From positions 1,426,001 to 1,490,000 of the forward strand of contig JADNRV010000001.1 of NCBI GenBank assembly GCA_015499995.1: DNA of 64,000 bases, given 5' to 3'. A model generated the notes under the pieces. That model was not told where the DNA came from. It searched no databases and saw nothing but the letters and a program-made list of their open reading frames with translations. Positions 12,392-23,366 of the stretch are shown here, in pieces. The DNA is from Flammula alnicola (taxonomy: Eukaryota > Basidiomycota > Agaricomycetes > Agaricales > Strophariaceae). The first letter of the stretch is position 1; every line of letters starts with the position of its first letter. The position numbers and the translations under genes were made by a program.

Positions 12392-13738
12392 TATGCCCGT
12401 CGAAGATGTTTCTCTCTCTTTCCATTTGAAATCCTTTCACTTCAGTGATGCGACACATCGTCCTTTGTAAGTTCGCTCGATTTTTTATTGACGTGAAAAC
12501 TAAATACTCATCTTCTTGTATGCGTCGGGGGCGCCATAGATCTCCTCGTCTGTCAAATATATTGAGCGGGCCTTTAAAACAACTCGGAGTGCCCGATAAA
12601 CATTGTGCATCGAGTGCTTTCGATTGTCGTCGGGGCGATGAACGGACGCTGCCGTCGCTCTCAGAACTGGGCTTTCTAGACTTGCACAAGTGAGTCAGGT
12701 TTCAACCATCGGACCCAAGCTCCATTTTTGTCCCTTCTCTTGGGGCGCTCGGCGCAGTTTATCTAATTTCTTGCTCGGTCCTTATCATGCGGTATCGCCC
12801 CAATGCATTGTTCTGACTTTAAAAACCATGAATAGAAAGATCCCTAGAGATGGCGTCAACAATCGAAACATGCCTACCTATGCTGCGCATCTCCCAGTGA
12901 ACTTGTAAGCCTTCTACACAATTAATATCATATCGATCTCTGATTCATACATCGAAGCCGCAATTGCCCTCCCCTAACCTGGAATGAGCCTTTGAACGCG
13001 AAGAACTGTTGCAACATCGTTGAGATTCTCAACCATGCGCCAGCAGGACAAACAGCCCGTCGTCTGATACTGTGTCGGACATGGCAATTGATGTTGCGAG
13101 CCCTCATACCGCTGCTGCTAAGATTATTGACAGCCCTGCGAGCTCTTGCATCTCTCTTGAGGCTACGAATAGGAGACTAGGAAGGACAGACGCTCCCGAT
13201 ACACTGTGGCTTGTACATGTTGTCAAAACAACGAGGAAGGATAAAAACGGTGCCTCCTTGTATCAATGCCAATTCAAAGGGTGTGGGCACGAGCAGACAA
13301 AGCAGGCTGTTAAACGCCATGTTAATGATGTCCACTTTAACATACGGTGAGTCGTTAGCTATCGACTTCCTTGGGAAACACGTCCAACTTAGGTTTCATT
13401 CGCTGTTAGTCCATGGATATGTCAATACTGCTCTCGCCCATTTAAACAGGTAAGGGACTCTCATGGTAGTTCAGCTCCTTCAAGCCCTAATATCTATGTT
13501 TCATTCATAGAAGAGCTCTCTAGGCATTCACATACACTCTCGACAGTAAGTCTACCATTGCACGCTGCCCAAGCTCGTAAACCTAATATGCTTTCAGTAC
13601 ATTCGAAAACCCTATGACTGTGATCACTGTGATGAGTGCTTCTCGGATCCTGCAAGACGCAATAAGCATGTCAAACGTTTTCATCCCGACAAGCCTTCAA
13701 AACCGCGCCCAAAAGTGGCTTATCCAAGGCGTCAATGA
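12392..13738 (+). CDS. C2H2 zinc-finger protein (putative transcription factor)
   Basis: The secure part is 13,081-13,738. Exons join to give three fingers: YQCQFKGCGHEQTKQAVKRH (first), PWICQYCSRPFKQ followed by KSSLGIHIHSR (second), and YDCDHCDECFSDPARRNKHV (third), with zinc-ligand spacing typical of the C2H2 class. Introns of about 50-65 nt separate the fingers. A basic tail (HPDKPSKPRPKVAYPRRQ) ends at TGA 13736. Upstream exons from ATG 12392 (MPVEDVSLSFHLKSF; then SPRLSNILSGPLKQLGV) splice in phase with each other and may be its N terminus, but that link is inferred. The donor after finger 2 reads CGACA/GTAAGT. With this donor finger 3 is out of frame by one base; a single extra G at the junction would restore it. 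Likely a nuclear DNA-binding regulator with unknown targets. Confidence 0.7.
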
Positions 13739-14381
13739 CGCTGTGTCAATTCGTCACGCTGTCCTCCTATCGGCCGCTATTCATGTTATTGTTAGCTTCC
13801 TTTCGTTTCTGATTTGATCTCTTTTTGTGTCCCGCCCAACTGTCATGTTTCAAATACCTATTCTTGTACGCTACAATACCCCTGTCTTCCATTATAATGC
13901 ATGCGTTTTAATCGTTCGACTTAAGGCACATGATTACAGTGGTTCCATGATCCTACAGTTCCATTTAACACAATAACGGATGCCTGCACTCTACGGACAG
14001 AAAGTCGCTTCAATCCGTGCCACATGCATTTGCGCGCCCCGATTGCCTAAATGCGGCCTTGTGGGTCTGTGGCTGTCTGTGGGTGATGGAAGCTGGCAAC
14101 CTCATCAGGAAGATGCATAGTAAGATGACAGAGTTAGACTATGGGCGCAGGATTCTGGCGTTGTCGGAAAACCCTGCAGTTATGCCGCGTAGCTTTTTGT
14201 TCGAAGAGTCCTACAATTTCGCCTTAATTAGTATCACGTGGTCTATATGTACGCGTTGTTTGGCATTTCTATATCTCCGGTGTTGCTCGACGCGTCCTTC
14301 TTAACTCTCAATTTTACCCAAGGACCGATAGGCGCGAATTTGACAGGCGCGAACACTAAATTGAGCTCTGTTGACACGATT
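13739..14381. other. Intergenic stretch
   Basis: No gene supported. Only short overlapping frames are present. The sequence is probably the 3' end of the zinc-finger transcript and the promoter of the Pch2-like gene. Confidence 0.4.
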
Positions 14382-16228
14382 ATGGATGGACATGCGATCA
14401 GCGACGGCAAGGGTGCTGTGGCAGCCACTTCGAATGCCACCAAATGGACCGTGCACGGTGAGTCTTCCGGGTGGCCATCGGCAATCCTTTGTTGTATACT
14501 GAACGTGGTTGTAGTTGAAGTGCGGTTGAAAAAACGTGCATCCGCTCGCTTTGACAGCATACGAGGCCTGGTTCATGCATACGTGACCTCCTTGGAACGT
14601 CTCCATCTTCCTTCTACTTTGGAGGGTTGGGAAGATGTCCCGGAGCTTGCTTCGTCTGTAGAGCGATAGCCGTGTGCGAGTCACAATGCCCATCCCATCC
14701 CTTACCATGGACGAAATGGCAATCCAAATACACGTCTATCAGCCATCTGACAGCGATGCATTCGAAGAGTTCTCCAATAGTTCTGCGAACAGAAATGAAG
14801 ATGATGATACGATGGCCGCCAGCGTCTGCGAACTACCCAATAGGAGCTATGAGGGATTATGGGACTCATTGATTTACGGGGGAGATATCAAAATGAAGCT
14901 ACTGGACTATATCCATGCTACCTTGGTGTTTAGCGATGCAAACGTTGATTGTGCGTCGCAAGATATTCATCAATTTAGAGAGGCCTAAATCATTCCTCTA
15001 GTCAATCTCGTAACATGGAATCGTGTCGTCCTGCTTCACGGTCCTCCTGGCACAGGGAAGACTTCCCTTTGCCGCGCACTCGCTCAAAAACTGTCGATCC
15101 GCTTATCACATCGGTGCGCTGCCTGCATTTATGTCTTTATTGTGTGGAGGACTTACCCAAGCCCTGAACAGCTACTCGCACGCTCGCCTCTTGGAAATCA
15201 ACTCTCATTCACTTTTTTCTAGATGGTTCTCCGAATCTGGAAAACTCGTTCAGCGACTGTTTACCAGTATCACCGAACTAGTCGAGGAAGAGGATGGTTT
15301 TGTCGTGGTATTGATCGGTGCTTACATTCCTTGCTCATATATGCGCATTATTGAGATCGGATTTTATGCAGACGAGGTCGAATCATTGACGGCTGCTCGA
15401 GCTGGTGCAATGGCGGGCACAGAACCATCCGACGGACTGCGGGTATGCATTCAGATTCTCTTTCAAAAACTTGCCTGAATCAGAGCAGGTCGTGAATGCC
15501 CTCCTCACACAATTAGACAAACTCAAGCAGCGCAAGAACGTCTTGATCATGGCTACCAGCAATCTTGTCAAGGCCATTGGTGCGTATTTGGTTGATTTTC
15601 TAAATTCTTTCCTTGTGGTGAATGTTCCTTTGCCTGGGCTTTGAATAGATACCGCTTTCGTCGACCGCGCTGATATAATTCAATACGTGGATCTTCCATC
15701 GCGGGAAGCCATCTACGAAATTCTTCGATCATGCCTTTGTGAAATTATTCTCAAGGGTATCGTCGCCCCTGTCGTATGTCATATTCGATGCCATAGCTGT
15801 TTAGAAGACGTCTAATTCCATGTCTACAGAATGTTCCGGCTTTGAAGCAAGTTCAAATATTTGAACTTGTCAACCAGCCAACAAGCAGGTCAGATTATAT
15901 AGAACCGCAAGAGAGGGCCAAAAACGTCGGCTTGCGTTTACTAGCATTGGCAACTCAATGCCGCGTAAGGGTGCCCTATTAAGCATTGTTTTCTCCAATT
16001 GACCCCGTCGTCCTTTAGGCTCAAGGAATGTCCGGCCGTGCTCTCCGTAGGCTGCCTGTTCTCGCACTTGCACGCTATATTGGCATTGGGAATCTAGGCG
16101 TCGTTCATCCGACTTCTCAGACTGGAACATCACCTGGTCAACAACAATGCGCACCCGTCGAGCTTTGGTTAGACGGTATGGAAAAGGCTGTGAACGAGCA
16201 GGGGAAAGAGCTGGAAAAATTAATCTAG
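14382..16228 (+). CDS. PCH2: Pch2/TRIP13 AAA+ ATPase (HORMA remodeller)
   Basis: AAA+ ATPase that remodels HORMA-domain proteins (Hop1-like in meiosis, Mad2 in the spindle checkpoint). Exon 1 (14,382-14,457) and a 57-nt intron lead to [19 protein letters not shown], matching the family N-terminal start (VHVEV). A later exon has [20 protein letters not shown] and [18 protein letters not shown] (Walker A, about 15,043). Then come [19 protein letters not shown], the Walker [16 protein letters not shown] formed across an intron (15,330-15,371), [20 protein letters not shown], and sensor IMATSNL and [13 protein letters not shown]. The C-terminal lid follows ([18 protein letters not shown]), and TAG ends at 16228. 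Between 14,660 and 14,675 the frame shifts by one base (SSVE to DSRVRVTM), with no intron possible. The rest splices cleanly. Motif order and length match the family well. Confidence 0.92.
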
Positions 16229-16731
16229 ATGCCCTCTCGTGTTTCGGGTCCTCTGTTCGTGCTTTTCACTTTTCACTGTCAACCACTGTCAGCGTCCTTG
16301 CTGTTACTCAATGCGTGCCGTATGTTATCAATATGTTTTGCGCCGTAATCGTAAGAATCTCATTGTCTCCAAATCCTTTCTCCCTGCAGTCATCGCAGGA
16401 AAGCTAAAGGACTCGGAGAAATTTTTGCTTTGCTTCTAAATTATCGATGAAACCCGACTTCGTGGCGAAATTACTCATTGTGCTATTCTAAAACATAACT
16501 TGACATGTATTGCAGAGAAAAGCGCCCGTGTGGGAATAGCTAGGGGTCGGGCTGGTCGATGCTTGCATAGGCTATATCGATGAGCATCACATCTGGGATA
16601 GGGATGAACAACAAAGAAATATAAACTGCCAGAGTGGGAACTCACGGTGAATGATAGCAGATTCGAACATGTGACGGAAGGCTATGGCTGGGTGAATCTG
16701 GGTAGTTGCCATAGCGTGGATATTGGAGGCA
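16229..16731. other. Convergent intergenic stretch
   Basis: Lies between the ends of the Pch2-like gene and the PPR gene. It holds short frames only. I see nothing functional beyond expected 3' untranslated and termination signals. Confidence 0.4.
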
Positions 16732-18648
16732 TTAATCTTGTGGGCGCTCCAAGAGTGGCTTGAGTGATTGTCGACATCTTTCGACTTTGGGAGGACGGAT
16801 AAATTTTGGGATTTGAAGTAAAAGGCCCCTGGACTGGGCCTTTCGCATATTCTCGTGCTCTTCCTTCATCGGCCGGAAATTGACGACCTCTCTCCACGTT
16901 TCTTTCGTTACCGGCTTCCGCTTCCCTTCATCGCGCAGGAACACATCCCTTGCTGACCAGACGCGTCGACCCATGCGCTCCTTTGATCGCTGAGTCGTGC
17001 GAGCAAGGACGAATTCGAGTCGCTCGTGGAATTCTTGCATCTCGGCGATGTTGCGTTTTAGGATTTGAACATGGAGTTCGATGTTGAAGTATTTCGTTTT
17101 AGGGGCTTCTGGCGGAGATGGGTCATCGACGTTGACATTGAGGACGGTTGGCACGGTTGGGCGACCAATAACAGGAGGCATCGGAATATTATCCTTTTTC
17201 ATTTGCGCCAGGATAGGTTCATAGAATTCGAGATCGGCTTTTTGTTTCTTGACGATGTACGGTATTTTTGTAGCTAGCCATTTCATGAGGCCCAAGTTTT
17301 TGTCTTTGTTGGCCTCTCCCATGACAGGCAGAAGCATTAGACGGGAGATGGCGAAATGGGGAGCTGGAAGTTCGTGCAGTTTATTCCGATTCCTGCGTGC
17401 CGCTACCATGTGCTTGAGGGTCCATGACGTTGCACGGTCGAGTCTAATTGCTTGGATGAGATAATGCCGAGCGAGGATAGCGTGGTCCTGTCGACATATG
17501 TGGCGCAGAAGCAGATTGTAGGTTGTCGTATTAGGGGAGGCGTGGGGAAGTGGGATGCGCGAGGACGAGGCTACATCAACGGCGACACCAAAGTCGTCGT
17601 CTTCATCTGCCTCGAAGGAATTAAAAAAATGTTGGTTTGCTTGGGGAAGGGGTTGTGTGAGGACTTCGAATGCTTGAACTAGCTTCGAGATATCTCCAAA
17701 CTGGCCAAGTAGGTCGAGTGTGGTGTTAAGGGCAGAGGTGCTGAACGGCAGTGGCACCCTTGGAGGAGCCCCGTCGGTGACTTGGGAAGATTCACCGTAT
17801 TCCAGGGCGAGGCGGTCCGGGTTGGAGAGATCTATACCGTACGACCAGCGCAAAAGAGATTCAAACCCTTCACGATCCAGTGTCTCCTTGAGGATTCGGA
17901 AAATCAGGTCCATGTTGGCGGCCGTGATCGCAACTTGGTATTTCTGCATGTCGTCCATGAAAAATTTGAAAACATCTTGTGTGTGAAACAGCAACTCTTC
18001 TCGCTTGTCGTGCGGTATAGGAAGGGTGTAACGGTAGGCTATGGCCCGGAAGCAGAGACCAAACGTCTTGTAATCTGGTATGTGCCCATTGCGTTTCAAT
18101 TCCTGGTAGACGTTCAAAGCCCCCTCGTAATATCCGACAGCGGCAAATTGATCGAGAATAAAATTGTAGTCGTCCAGCGTTGGTTGCACACCCAGGCTGC
18201 GTATGTTTTGAATCACGGTTTGAAATCGAATCTCGTGTTCGTGAAAGGGTTGGGATAGTGTTCCTGCTGTTATTCGACGTCGTATGGCTAGTCGGTGTTG
18301 CTCTCCGCCAGGTGTACAGCGCCGTAGAACTTGCTGGTGAAGTTCAAGAGGTAGAGGTTCAGATCCCAGGGAGTTGAGCAGACTCGTATAATTTCCCCAG
18401 ACATAAGACGCACTGGCATCTGTCTCCAAGGAGTATTTCAAATTCCTGAACCTTGGATCTTGGACGGTGTTGGATGTGGTAGAGATGGACGCGGAGGTGG
18501 AATATAAGGCGTTGAAGTCGACATGATAGAATGGCAGAGAGATGGCGGAGAAACGACGGCTTGGGACACGCTTTGAGGGATTTGACGCGTTCTTTATTGA
18601 ATGCGCAAGGGGAACGAGGATGGAATGAGAAATGGCGCGACGGGTCAT
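16732..18648 (-). CDS. Mitochondrial pentatricopeptide-repeat-type RNA-binding protein
   Basis: An uninterrupted frame of about 638 codons. The chosen start at 18648 (MTRRAISHSILVPLAHSIKN) gives a basic, Ser-rich, acid-poor N terminus typical of mitochondrial import; a longer in-frame start at 18738 exists but would bury that signal. Helical-pair repeats of PPR style are visible: VQPTLDDYNFILDQFAAVG YYE.., LNVYQELKRNGHIPDYKTFG, and further on NTTTYNLLLRHICRQDHAIL. The C terminus is basic and helical (RSKERMGRRVWSARDVFLRD). Proteins of this kind bind mitochondrial transcripts and act in their maturation, stability or translation; the specific RNA target cannot be read from sequence. No introns, unlike most neighbours. 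Stop at 16732-16734. Confidence 0.75.
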   Translation of the reverse strand: MTRRAISHSILVPLAHSIKNASNPSKRVPSRRFSAISLPFYHVDFNALYSTSASISTTSNTVQDPRFRNLKYSLETDASASYVWGNYTSLLNSLGSEPLPLELHQQVLRRCTPGGEQHRLAIRRRITAGTLSQPFHEHEIRFQTVIQNIRSLGVQPTLDDYNFILDQFAAVGYYEGALNVYQELKRNGHIPDYKTFGLCFRAIAYRYTLPIPHDKREELLFHTQDVFKFFMDDMQKYQVAITAANMDLIFRILKETLDREGFESLLRWSYGIDLSNPDRLALEYGESSQVTDGAPPRVPLPFSTSALNTTLDLLGQFGDISKLVQAFEVLTQPLPQANQHFFNSFEADEDDDFGVAVDVASSSRIPLPHASPNTTTYNLLLRHICRQDHAILARHYLIQAIRLDRATSWTLKHMVAARRNRNKLHELPAPHFAISRLMLLPVMGEANKDKNLGLMKWLATKIPYIVKKQKADLEFYEPILAQMKKDNIPMPPVIGRPTVPTVLNVNVDDPSPPEAPKTKYFNIELHVQILKRNIAEMQEFHERLEFVLARTTQRSKERMGRRVWSARDVFLRDEGKRKPVTKETWREVVNFRPMKEEHENMRKAQSRGLLLQIPKFIRPPKVERCRQSLKPLLERPQD

Positions 18649-18861
18649 CGCGGATTTCAAGTAAAGTCTGCTTAAAAAAGTGAAATGACCTCTCTCTTTG
18701 TTTTTCTGTCCTTTGCCAAACAAACCCCATGTTCTCATTCAGAATCAATGAATCATTCAAAGACTACAAGACTAAGTAAAGCCCTTACAACATACCCCGT
18801 CATATTTCGAATCATGCAAGAGGTCGACAAGACCAGACGAGGTGTTGAGAAATATACACAT

Positions 18862-19207
18862 TCATGATCGCACTGACTCTAAAGTTTCCATCGATGTTAC
18901 GCTATTACCACGAATGACCTGATAGAGAGCGTCAGATACAAGTTCATAAACATCATGTAAAGTGGGCCTACCACAGTGCCGATTGGGTGCTTTTGCGCGG
19001 GAGTGCTTTCCTCCACCGCATCGTCAATGACAAGGTTCAAGAAAAGATCGTAACCGCGCAAGACGCCGCTGACTTTTCGGCCGCCTTGGAGATGGACGAA
19101 CAATTTCTTGTCCATGAACTATGGATGGTAGCGTCAGTATGTTATTGATCAAGTTGGATAATACAACTTGAGACCTTTTTGAGTTCTGGTTGGGATGCTT
19201 TTGACAT
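18862..19207 (-). CDS. SNRPG: Small nuclear ribonucleoprotein SmG
   Basis: Core Sm-ring subunit of spliceosomal snRNPs. Three exons: 19,207-19,175 ([11 protein letters not shown]), 19,118-18,972 ([20 protein letters not shown], then [16 protein letters not shown]), and 18,918-18,862 ([21 protein letters not shown]). All junctions are GT..AG and keep frame. The Sm1 motif (hydrophobic-V-x-L-x-GGR) and Sm2 motif (VIRGNSV) are intact. The product is about 78 residues, the usual size of this family. The start lies 224 bp from the divergent RGG-rich gene. Identity is secure: the SmG combination of [15 protein letters not shown] and VIRGNSV is characteristic. Confidence 0.95.
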
Positions 19208-19431
19208 TGTGGAGGAGAGGAGCAAAGCGCGACTGATTTGTGCTTTGCCGTATTTGGTCCATAATAGCAAGTATTTGTGCCGAACTCTTCCTCCCCTTTC
19301 TATATATCTTCAACATCCCATAAAATGTACGCATAAACACATCAGAGTCACCTCTCGATCGCTGAAATTTCAGTAGCCAGTTCCACATTTTGCTTGCCAT
19401 CGGCTCATCCACCACAATATTTACATAACAA

Positions 19432-21357
19432 ATGGCTACGCCTGCCCCTTCAGGTGGTGTCTCTACCCCTTCCAACTCTGCGCCTCGTTGGGGAAGGTCC
19501 GGAGATCCAGGAAGTGCTTTCAGTGGCCTGAGCAGGCCCGGTCGCGGAAGAGGTCGCGGAGGTCCTCGAGGTGGTCGCGGAGGTGGCCGTGGAGGTCCTC
19601 CGTCTAGGGATCCGAGGTCCGAGACAGACAGTCGTGTCAACGATTCCCAGTCTATTTCAAACATTTCTACTAAACCATCTGCACCACCATCGACATCTGC
19701 CCTCGTCTCCGAAAAGCCCGTTGTTCCTCCTGCAACCCCCGCCGGCTCTTCAAAACCGAAACCTTCGTCTCGCAGGCCGTCTCGTGCAATCCCCCCTGCA
19801 GTTATAACAACTCAGATGCCCACTGCCCAAGTCCCATCTGCGCCTTTGTCCGCAAGACCATCCACCCGCCGAAAACGATCTCAATCAGGCAAGACAGCTG
19901 CTTCAATCCCTCCAAAGATCAACCCCCCTGCACCTAATGCCAATCTCTCGCGCCCGAGCAAACCTCGTTTGCCACCTGTCCCCCACACGGCACCCATTAA
20001 AGATACTCCTCCTCACCTGAATCCCCGATTCGACATGCGTAACGATATCGACGCTCTCGTAGAACGGGTCAGAGCTGTCGCGATGGACAACAGACCGTCG
20101 ACACCTGGAAGCCACATAGATTGGGCCGGAGATGACGACGATAGCTTGCCAGACTTAAATGATTGGGGTGTTACCCCAGCTACTTTCGCAGCAAGCAAGT
20201 CCGATGTCATTTCACCCATTATTGTTGATGGTCTCAAACCTTTACCCGACCTCGTGTCAAATTCATTTCCGTCGAGTCCTCTTAGACAAATGCAGGATGT
20301 CTCACTTCCGGTATTGGAAGAGCCTCGTCCTCATCTCGCGCAGGGTGACGTCTCGTCTTCAGCCAGAGCATCTACACCTATACCCAATGAACAGACCAAA
20401 GCATCGAATGCCGTTTCTTCGTCTGCATCTAAAGATCCTCGTCCCTCTTCAAAGGGCCCATCACTTGTATCATCCAACCCCCCGAACTCCTCTTTAAATT
20501 CAAATTCTGGCCCAAGGAATCCTTTACACCCATCTTTACCTCCCAAACCTGTAACTGCTCCACCCGTCTCTCAGCTGAAGTTGCGAGCCGGAGCAACGCC
20601 CATGCGCCCGTATCCTAAATCGCCGAACAGTGCTACCAAAGATGGCTTTTCGGGTAAGATGCTTAAATCTACCTCGAGCTCTGAACAGACTTCTGCGACC
20701 GAGATTCCTCCAACGGAAGCCGCACCCCCCGCTGCACCGGAAGAGACAACGGAAGCCAATATCTCCATCATCGTCGAGCAGTCTCTTCCGGAGGAGAGCA
20801 AGCTTGTTCACAATTCCAAGCTTCCTCAAGAGTTGACACTTGCGGAACCTTCCCCTTCTGAGTCAACATTACCCGAAGACGAGGCATCTGCGAAAGAAGG
20901 TCCAACTCATGCCCAGACGGCCAAAGATCCTATGGAAGATTTCCAGGTCGTTGAGGGTCTTTCTGCCTCTATCCATGCACCTCAAGCTATAGCCGATTCT
21001 GTTTCCGCACCAGCCAATATTTCTTCCTACTCGGCACTCAATTCTGATTATCGTGAATCCTCGCTCACTCATACACGCGCCCATACTGTGGGGCGACCGC
21101 CTTCATTTCCTAGACCTGGACACTCGGAATATATGCCACGATTCACCCGGTCGGGACACTCTACCCCCCGCGGAAGGTTGCAGGACGGCGGCTACCATTC
21201 GCGAACGCATTCTTCGCCCCCAACAGGTTCTATGTCTCGATCACATGTATCGCGGCCTATCATCACCGGAGAAGCTATCTCGCGATTGACGAGAACGATT
21301 GTAAGGACCAGCGCCTCTCCCACCAAGTCACAGACAGTTGCAACTTTGGGCGACTGA
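19432..21357 (+). CDS. RGG-box, Ser/Pro-rich disordered protein
   Basis: A single-exon frame of 641 codons; function not recognised. The N terminus carries a dense RGG/GRGRG box (PGRGRGRGGPRGGRGGGRGG, about residues 36-56), typical of RNA-binding, phase-separating proteins. The middle and C-terminal parts are Ser/Pro/Thr-rich and low in hydrophobics, with one better-conserved-looking island (NDIDALVERVRAVAMDNRPS and DWAGDDDDSLPDLNDWGV, about residues 200-245) that could be a short binding motif. The C terminus is Ser/Arg/His-rich (HSEYMPRFTRSGHSTPRGR). No signal peptide or membrane span. Likely a cytoplasmic or nuclear RNA-associated protein; this is inference from composition only. Confidence 0.75.
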   Translation: MATPAPSGGVSTPSNSAPRWGRSGDPGSAFSGLSRPGRGRGRGGPRGGRGGGRGGPPSRDPRSETDSRVNDSQSISNISTKPSAPPSTSALVSEKPVVPPATPAGSSKPKPSSRRPSRAIPPAVITTQMPTAQVPSAPLSARPSTRRKRSQSGKTAASIPPKINPPAPNANLSRPSKPRLPPVPHTAPIKDTPPHLNPRFDMRNDIDALVERVRAVAMDNRPSTPGSHIDWAGDDDDSLPDLNDWGVTPATFAASKSDVISPIIVDGLKPLPDLVSNSFPSSPLRQMQDVSLPVLEEPRPHLAQGDVSSSARASTPIPNEQTKASNAVSSSASKDPRPSSKGPSLVSSNPPNSSLNSNSGPRNPLHPSLPPKPVTAPPVSQLKLRAGATPMRPYPKSPNSATKDGFSGKMLKSTSSSEQTSATEIPPTEAAPPAAPEETTEANISIIVEQSLPEESKLVHNSKLPQELTLAEPSPSESTLPEDEASAKEGPTHAQTAKDPMEDFQVVEGLSASIHAPQAIADSVSAPANISSYSALNSDYRESSLTHTRAHTVGRPPSFPRPGHSEYMPRFTRSGHSTPRGRLQDGGYHSRTHSSPPTGSMSRSHVSRPIITGEAISRLTRTIVRTSASPTKSQTVATLGD

Positions 21358-21695
21358 AAATGTAATATATTATTCATCTCTTTACGTATCTCTCATATTT
21401 AACTTGCGCCTTGACTCTCGTACGCTGTTCTTTTTCTTTTTCTCCCAGATACCCTCACCTTCATCTCATTTTTGATAATTAGTTCGACAATACTGAACTC
21501 TGCATTCTTGTGTTTCGCTTTATCTTTCGCTTACATGTACACCAGGTTTTCACAGTTTCATTCCTATTTGGAACGAGACATTGCTCTAGAATGCCCGCCG
21601 ATATGAATTTGTGGATCCCATACTTAGTCATAATACACTTTTGCATGAAGAATGGATGGTATATGGATGGATGAGAACGGAGTGACGGTATGAGT

Positions 21696-23221
21696 TTATT
21701 CTGAGCTGAAAAATGCGACTTCGAGCCCAAGGCCTTTGATTGGTTTTGCCCGACTCGAGAGGTCTGAGACGACCCCCAAACTTACAAGCATGTTCCGTAG
21801 TCGACCTTCCCACATAAGAGAAACATCCTGTTAAACACAGAGTGTTAATAGAAACGGACGAATGAACTGACAGAGAGACTGACATTATTTGTTGAAGCTC
21901 GAGCTTTTACAACACCGTTGACTTCTGGAAGTGAAATTTGCTTTGTCGAGGCCGGTTCGGGAGAGGGTAGTTCCTCGGCGTCGCTACTCAATGACGATGT
22001 TGGTGGACGCCTCAACCACCATTCTACACCCATCGTCCATTCACTCTCGAAACTGTACACGTTGAAATCGAAACGTGATGACAGGGCAAGGTCTTGCGAC
22101 ACGCGAGCAGTGTAAGCGCCGGACATATGTCCAAGCATTGGGTTGAAAAGTGCGGTTATAGTTGTCGGTGGTTGTGAAGGCGGGCCTCGAGAGGAAGGAG
22201 GTGGGGTAGAGGAAGAAGGGGAAGGTGTAGGCACCTGGAAGGATGGCGGTGTAGCATCCGGCAATGTCGTAAACCGAATACCAGTTGAAACTATTCACCA
22301 AGATGAGTAGAGAAAAATAATTGTAACAAAGCAACACTAACCACCAGCGCTCCTTTCTTTCGCACTAAAATAAAACTCGGCGCCGACAGAAACGCGACCT
22401 TTAAGGCCGCCTTCAACAGCGTCTTCCTCGTCTACGCGCTTCACACCTATGCTTCTTTTCGACGATGTGTCGTCCACGGCCTCGCTGGATGTGCCCAGTT
22501 TTCCAAAGTTATGAAGGACCCTAACTCCCCACATTTCGTCTTCAGCACTCCAGGTATACTCCGAGGACCATTTGCCAACGTCATGCTGTACATTCACCAT
22601 GACGTTGCTCATATCTGCCTTTTGCCCTCGGGTCGAAGGTGGGTCGGATATTGCAGAGACTGACGCTTGGATAGTGGGTGTCAATCTTGTCGAATACAAG
22701 GCGTCAAGACGGCCAGTGGGCAAAAAGAATCTGCCATAGAGAAGATAATCTGGTGGGCATTAACTGTCGTCCAGGAAGGCGAAAGTAGTGGGCGGAACAA
22801 CATACCACGATTGTGCACTTTCTCGCCCGCCAGCCACTCTTCGTCTTTTGCCTCTGGTCTCCGCGGTTGGTCATAGACCTTGAACCGTTCTATCATGTCC
22901 TTAAACCGGACATTTCCTGAGGACTTGACGTTAAGGTCACAGGAAGTAAAGATGTACCCAACGGAACCCTGAAGTGAGGGCATGGCGGTCATCGCATATG
23001 TAGTTTTGAATAAGGCATTGGGAGACTTTGAGACCGAGAAATGAAGACCATGAGGTACAGTGAAGTCCAGGAGGGCTGCAAAGCTGTAAGTATTTGTGAG
23101 TGAGATGGTGGGTTCGAGACAAACCGCTTGAAGAACGCGTCAGATTAGCGTAAAGGTTGTCTTCGTTCCATCCGGTAGCCTTGTAATAGCTGCGCAGAAC
23201 GTAGGAAGCGAAAGGGTGCAT
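21696..23221 (-). CDS. MDM10: Mdm10, ERMES/SAM beta-barrel of the mitochondrial outer membrane
   Basis: Outer-membrane beta-barrel subunit of the ER-mitochondria encounter structure, also working with the SAM assembly complex. Starts at ATG 23221: MHPFASYVLRSYYKATGWNE, the family's typical N terminus. Exons follow with LDFTVPHGLHFSVSKSPNAL, SLQGSVGYIFTSCDLNVKSS, YGRFFLPTGRLDALYSTRL and KGRVSVGAEFYFSAKERSAG. A Pro/Ser-rich insertion (about 22,170-22,260) precedes LFNPMLGHMSGAYTARVSQD and SRFDFNVYSFESEWTMGVEW. The last exon reads MWEGRLRNMLVSLGVVSDLS and ends GLGLEVAFFSSE with TAA at 21696-21698. The final aromatic and hydrophobic alternation fits a beta-signal strand. Introns are short and in phase. 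Strong family match. Confidence 0.93.
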
Positions 23222-23366
23222 GGAGAGAATGGCCGGTCGAATTCAAAAACGCAAATAGACATGGACTCTTGCATCATGTTTATCGTTGCATTATTTTATT
23301 ACTGGTCTAGATTACAAGTACATACATATACAGTGCCACACAGTGCACGCAAGTCTGATTACACGC

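Noticed and set aside
14301..14708. Minus-strand frame of 135 codons opposite Pch2
   Set aside because: The plus strand here encodes the spliced, family-matching Pch2 N terminus (VHVEV); the antisense frame has no domain.
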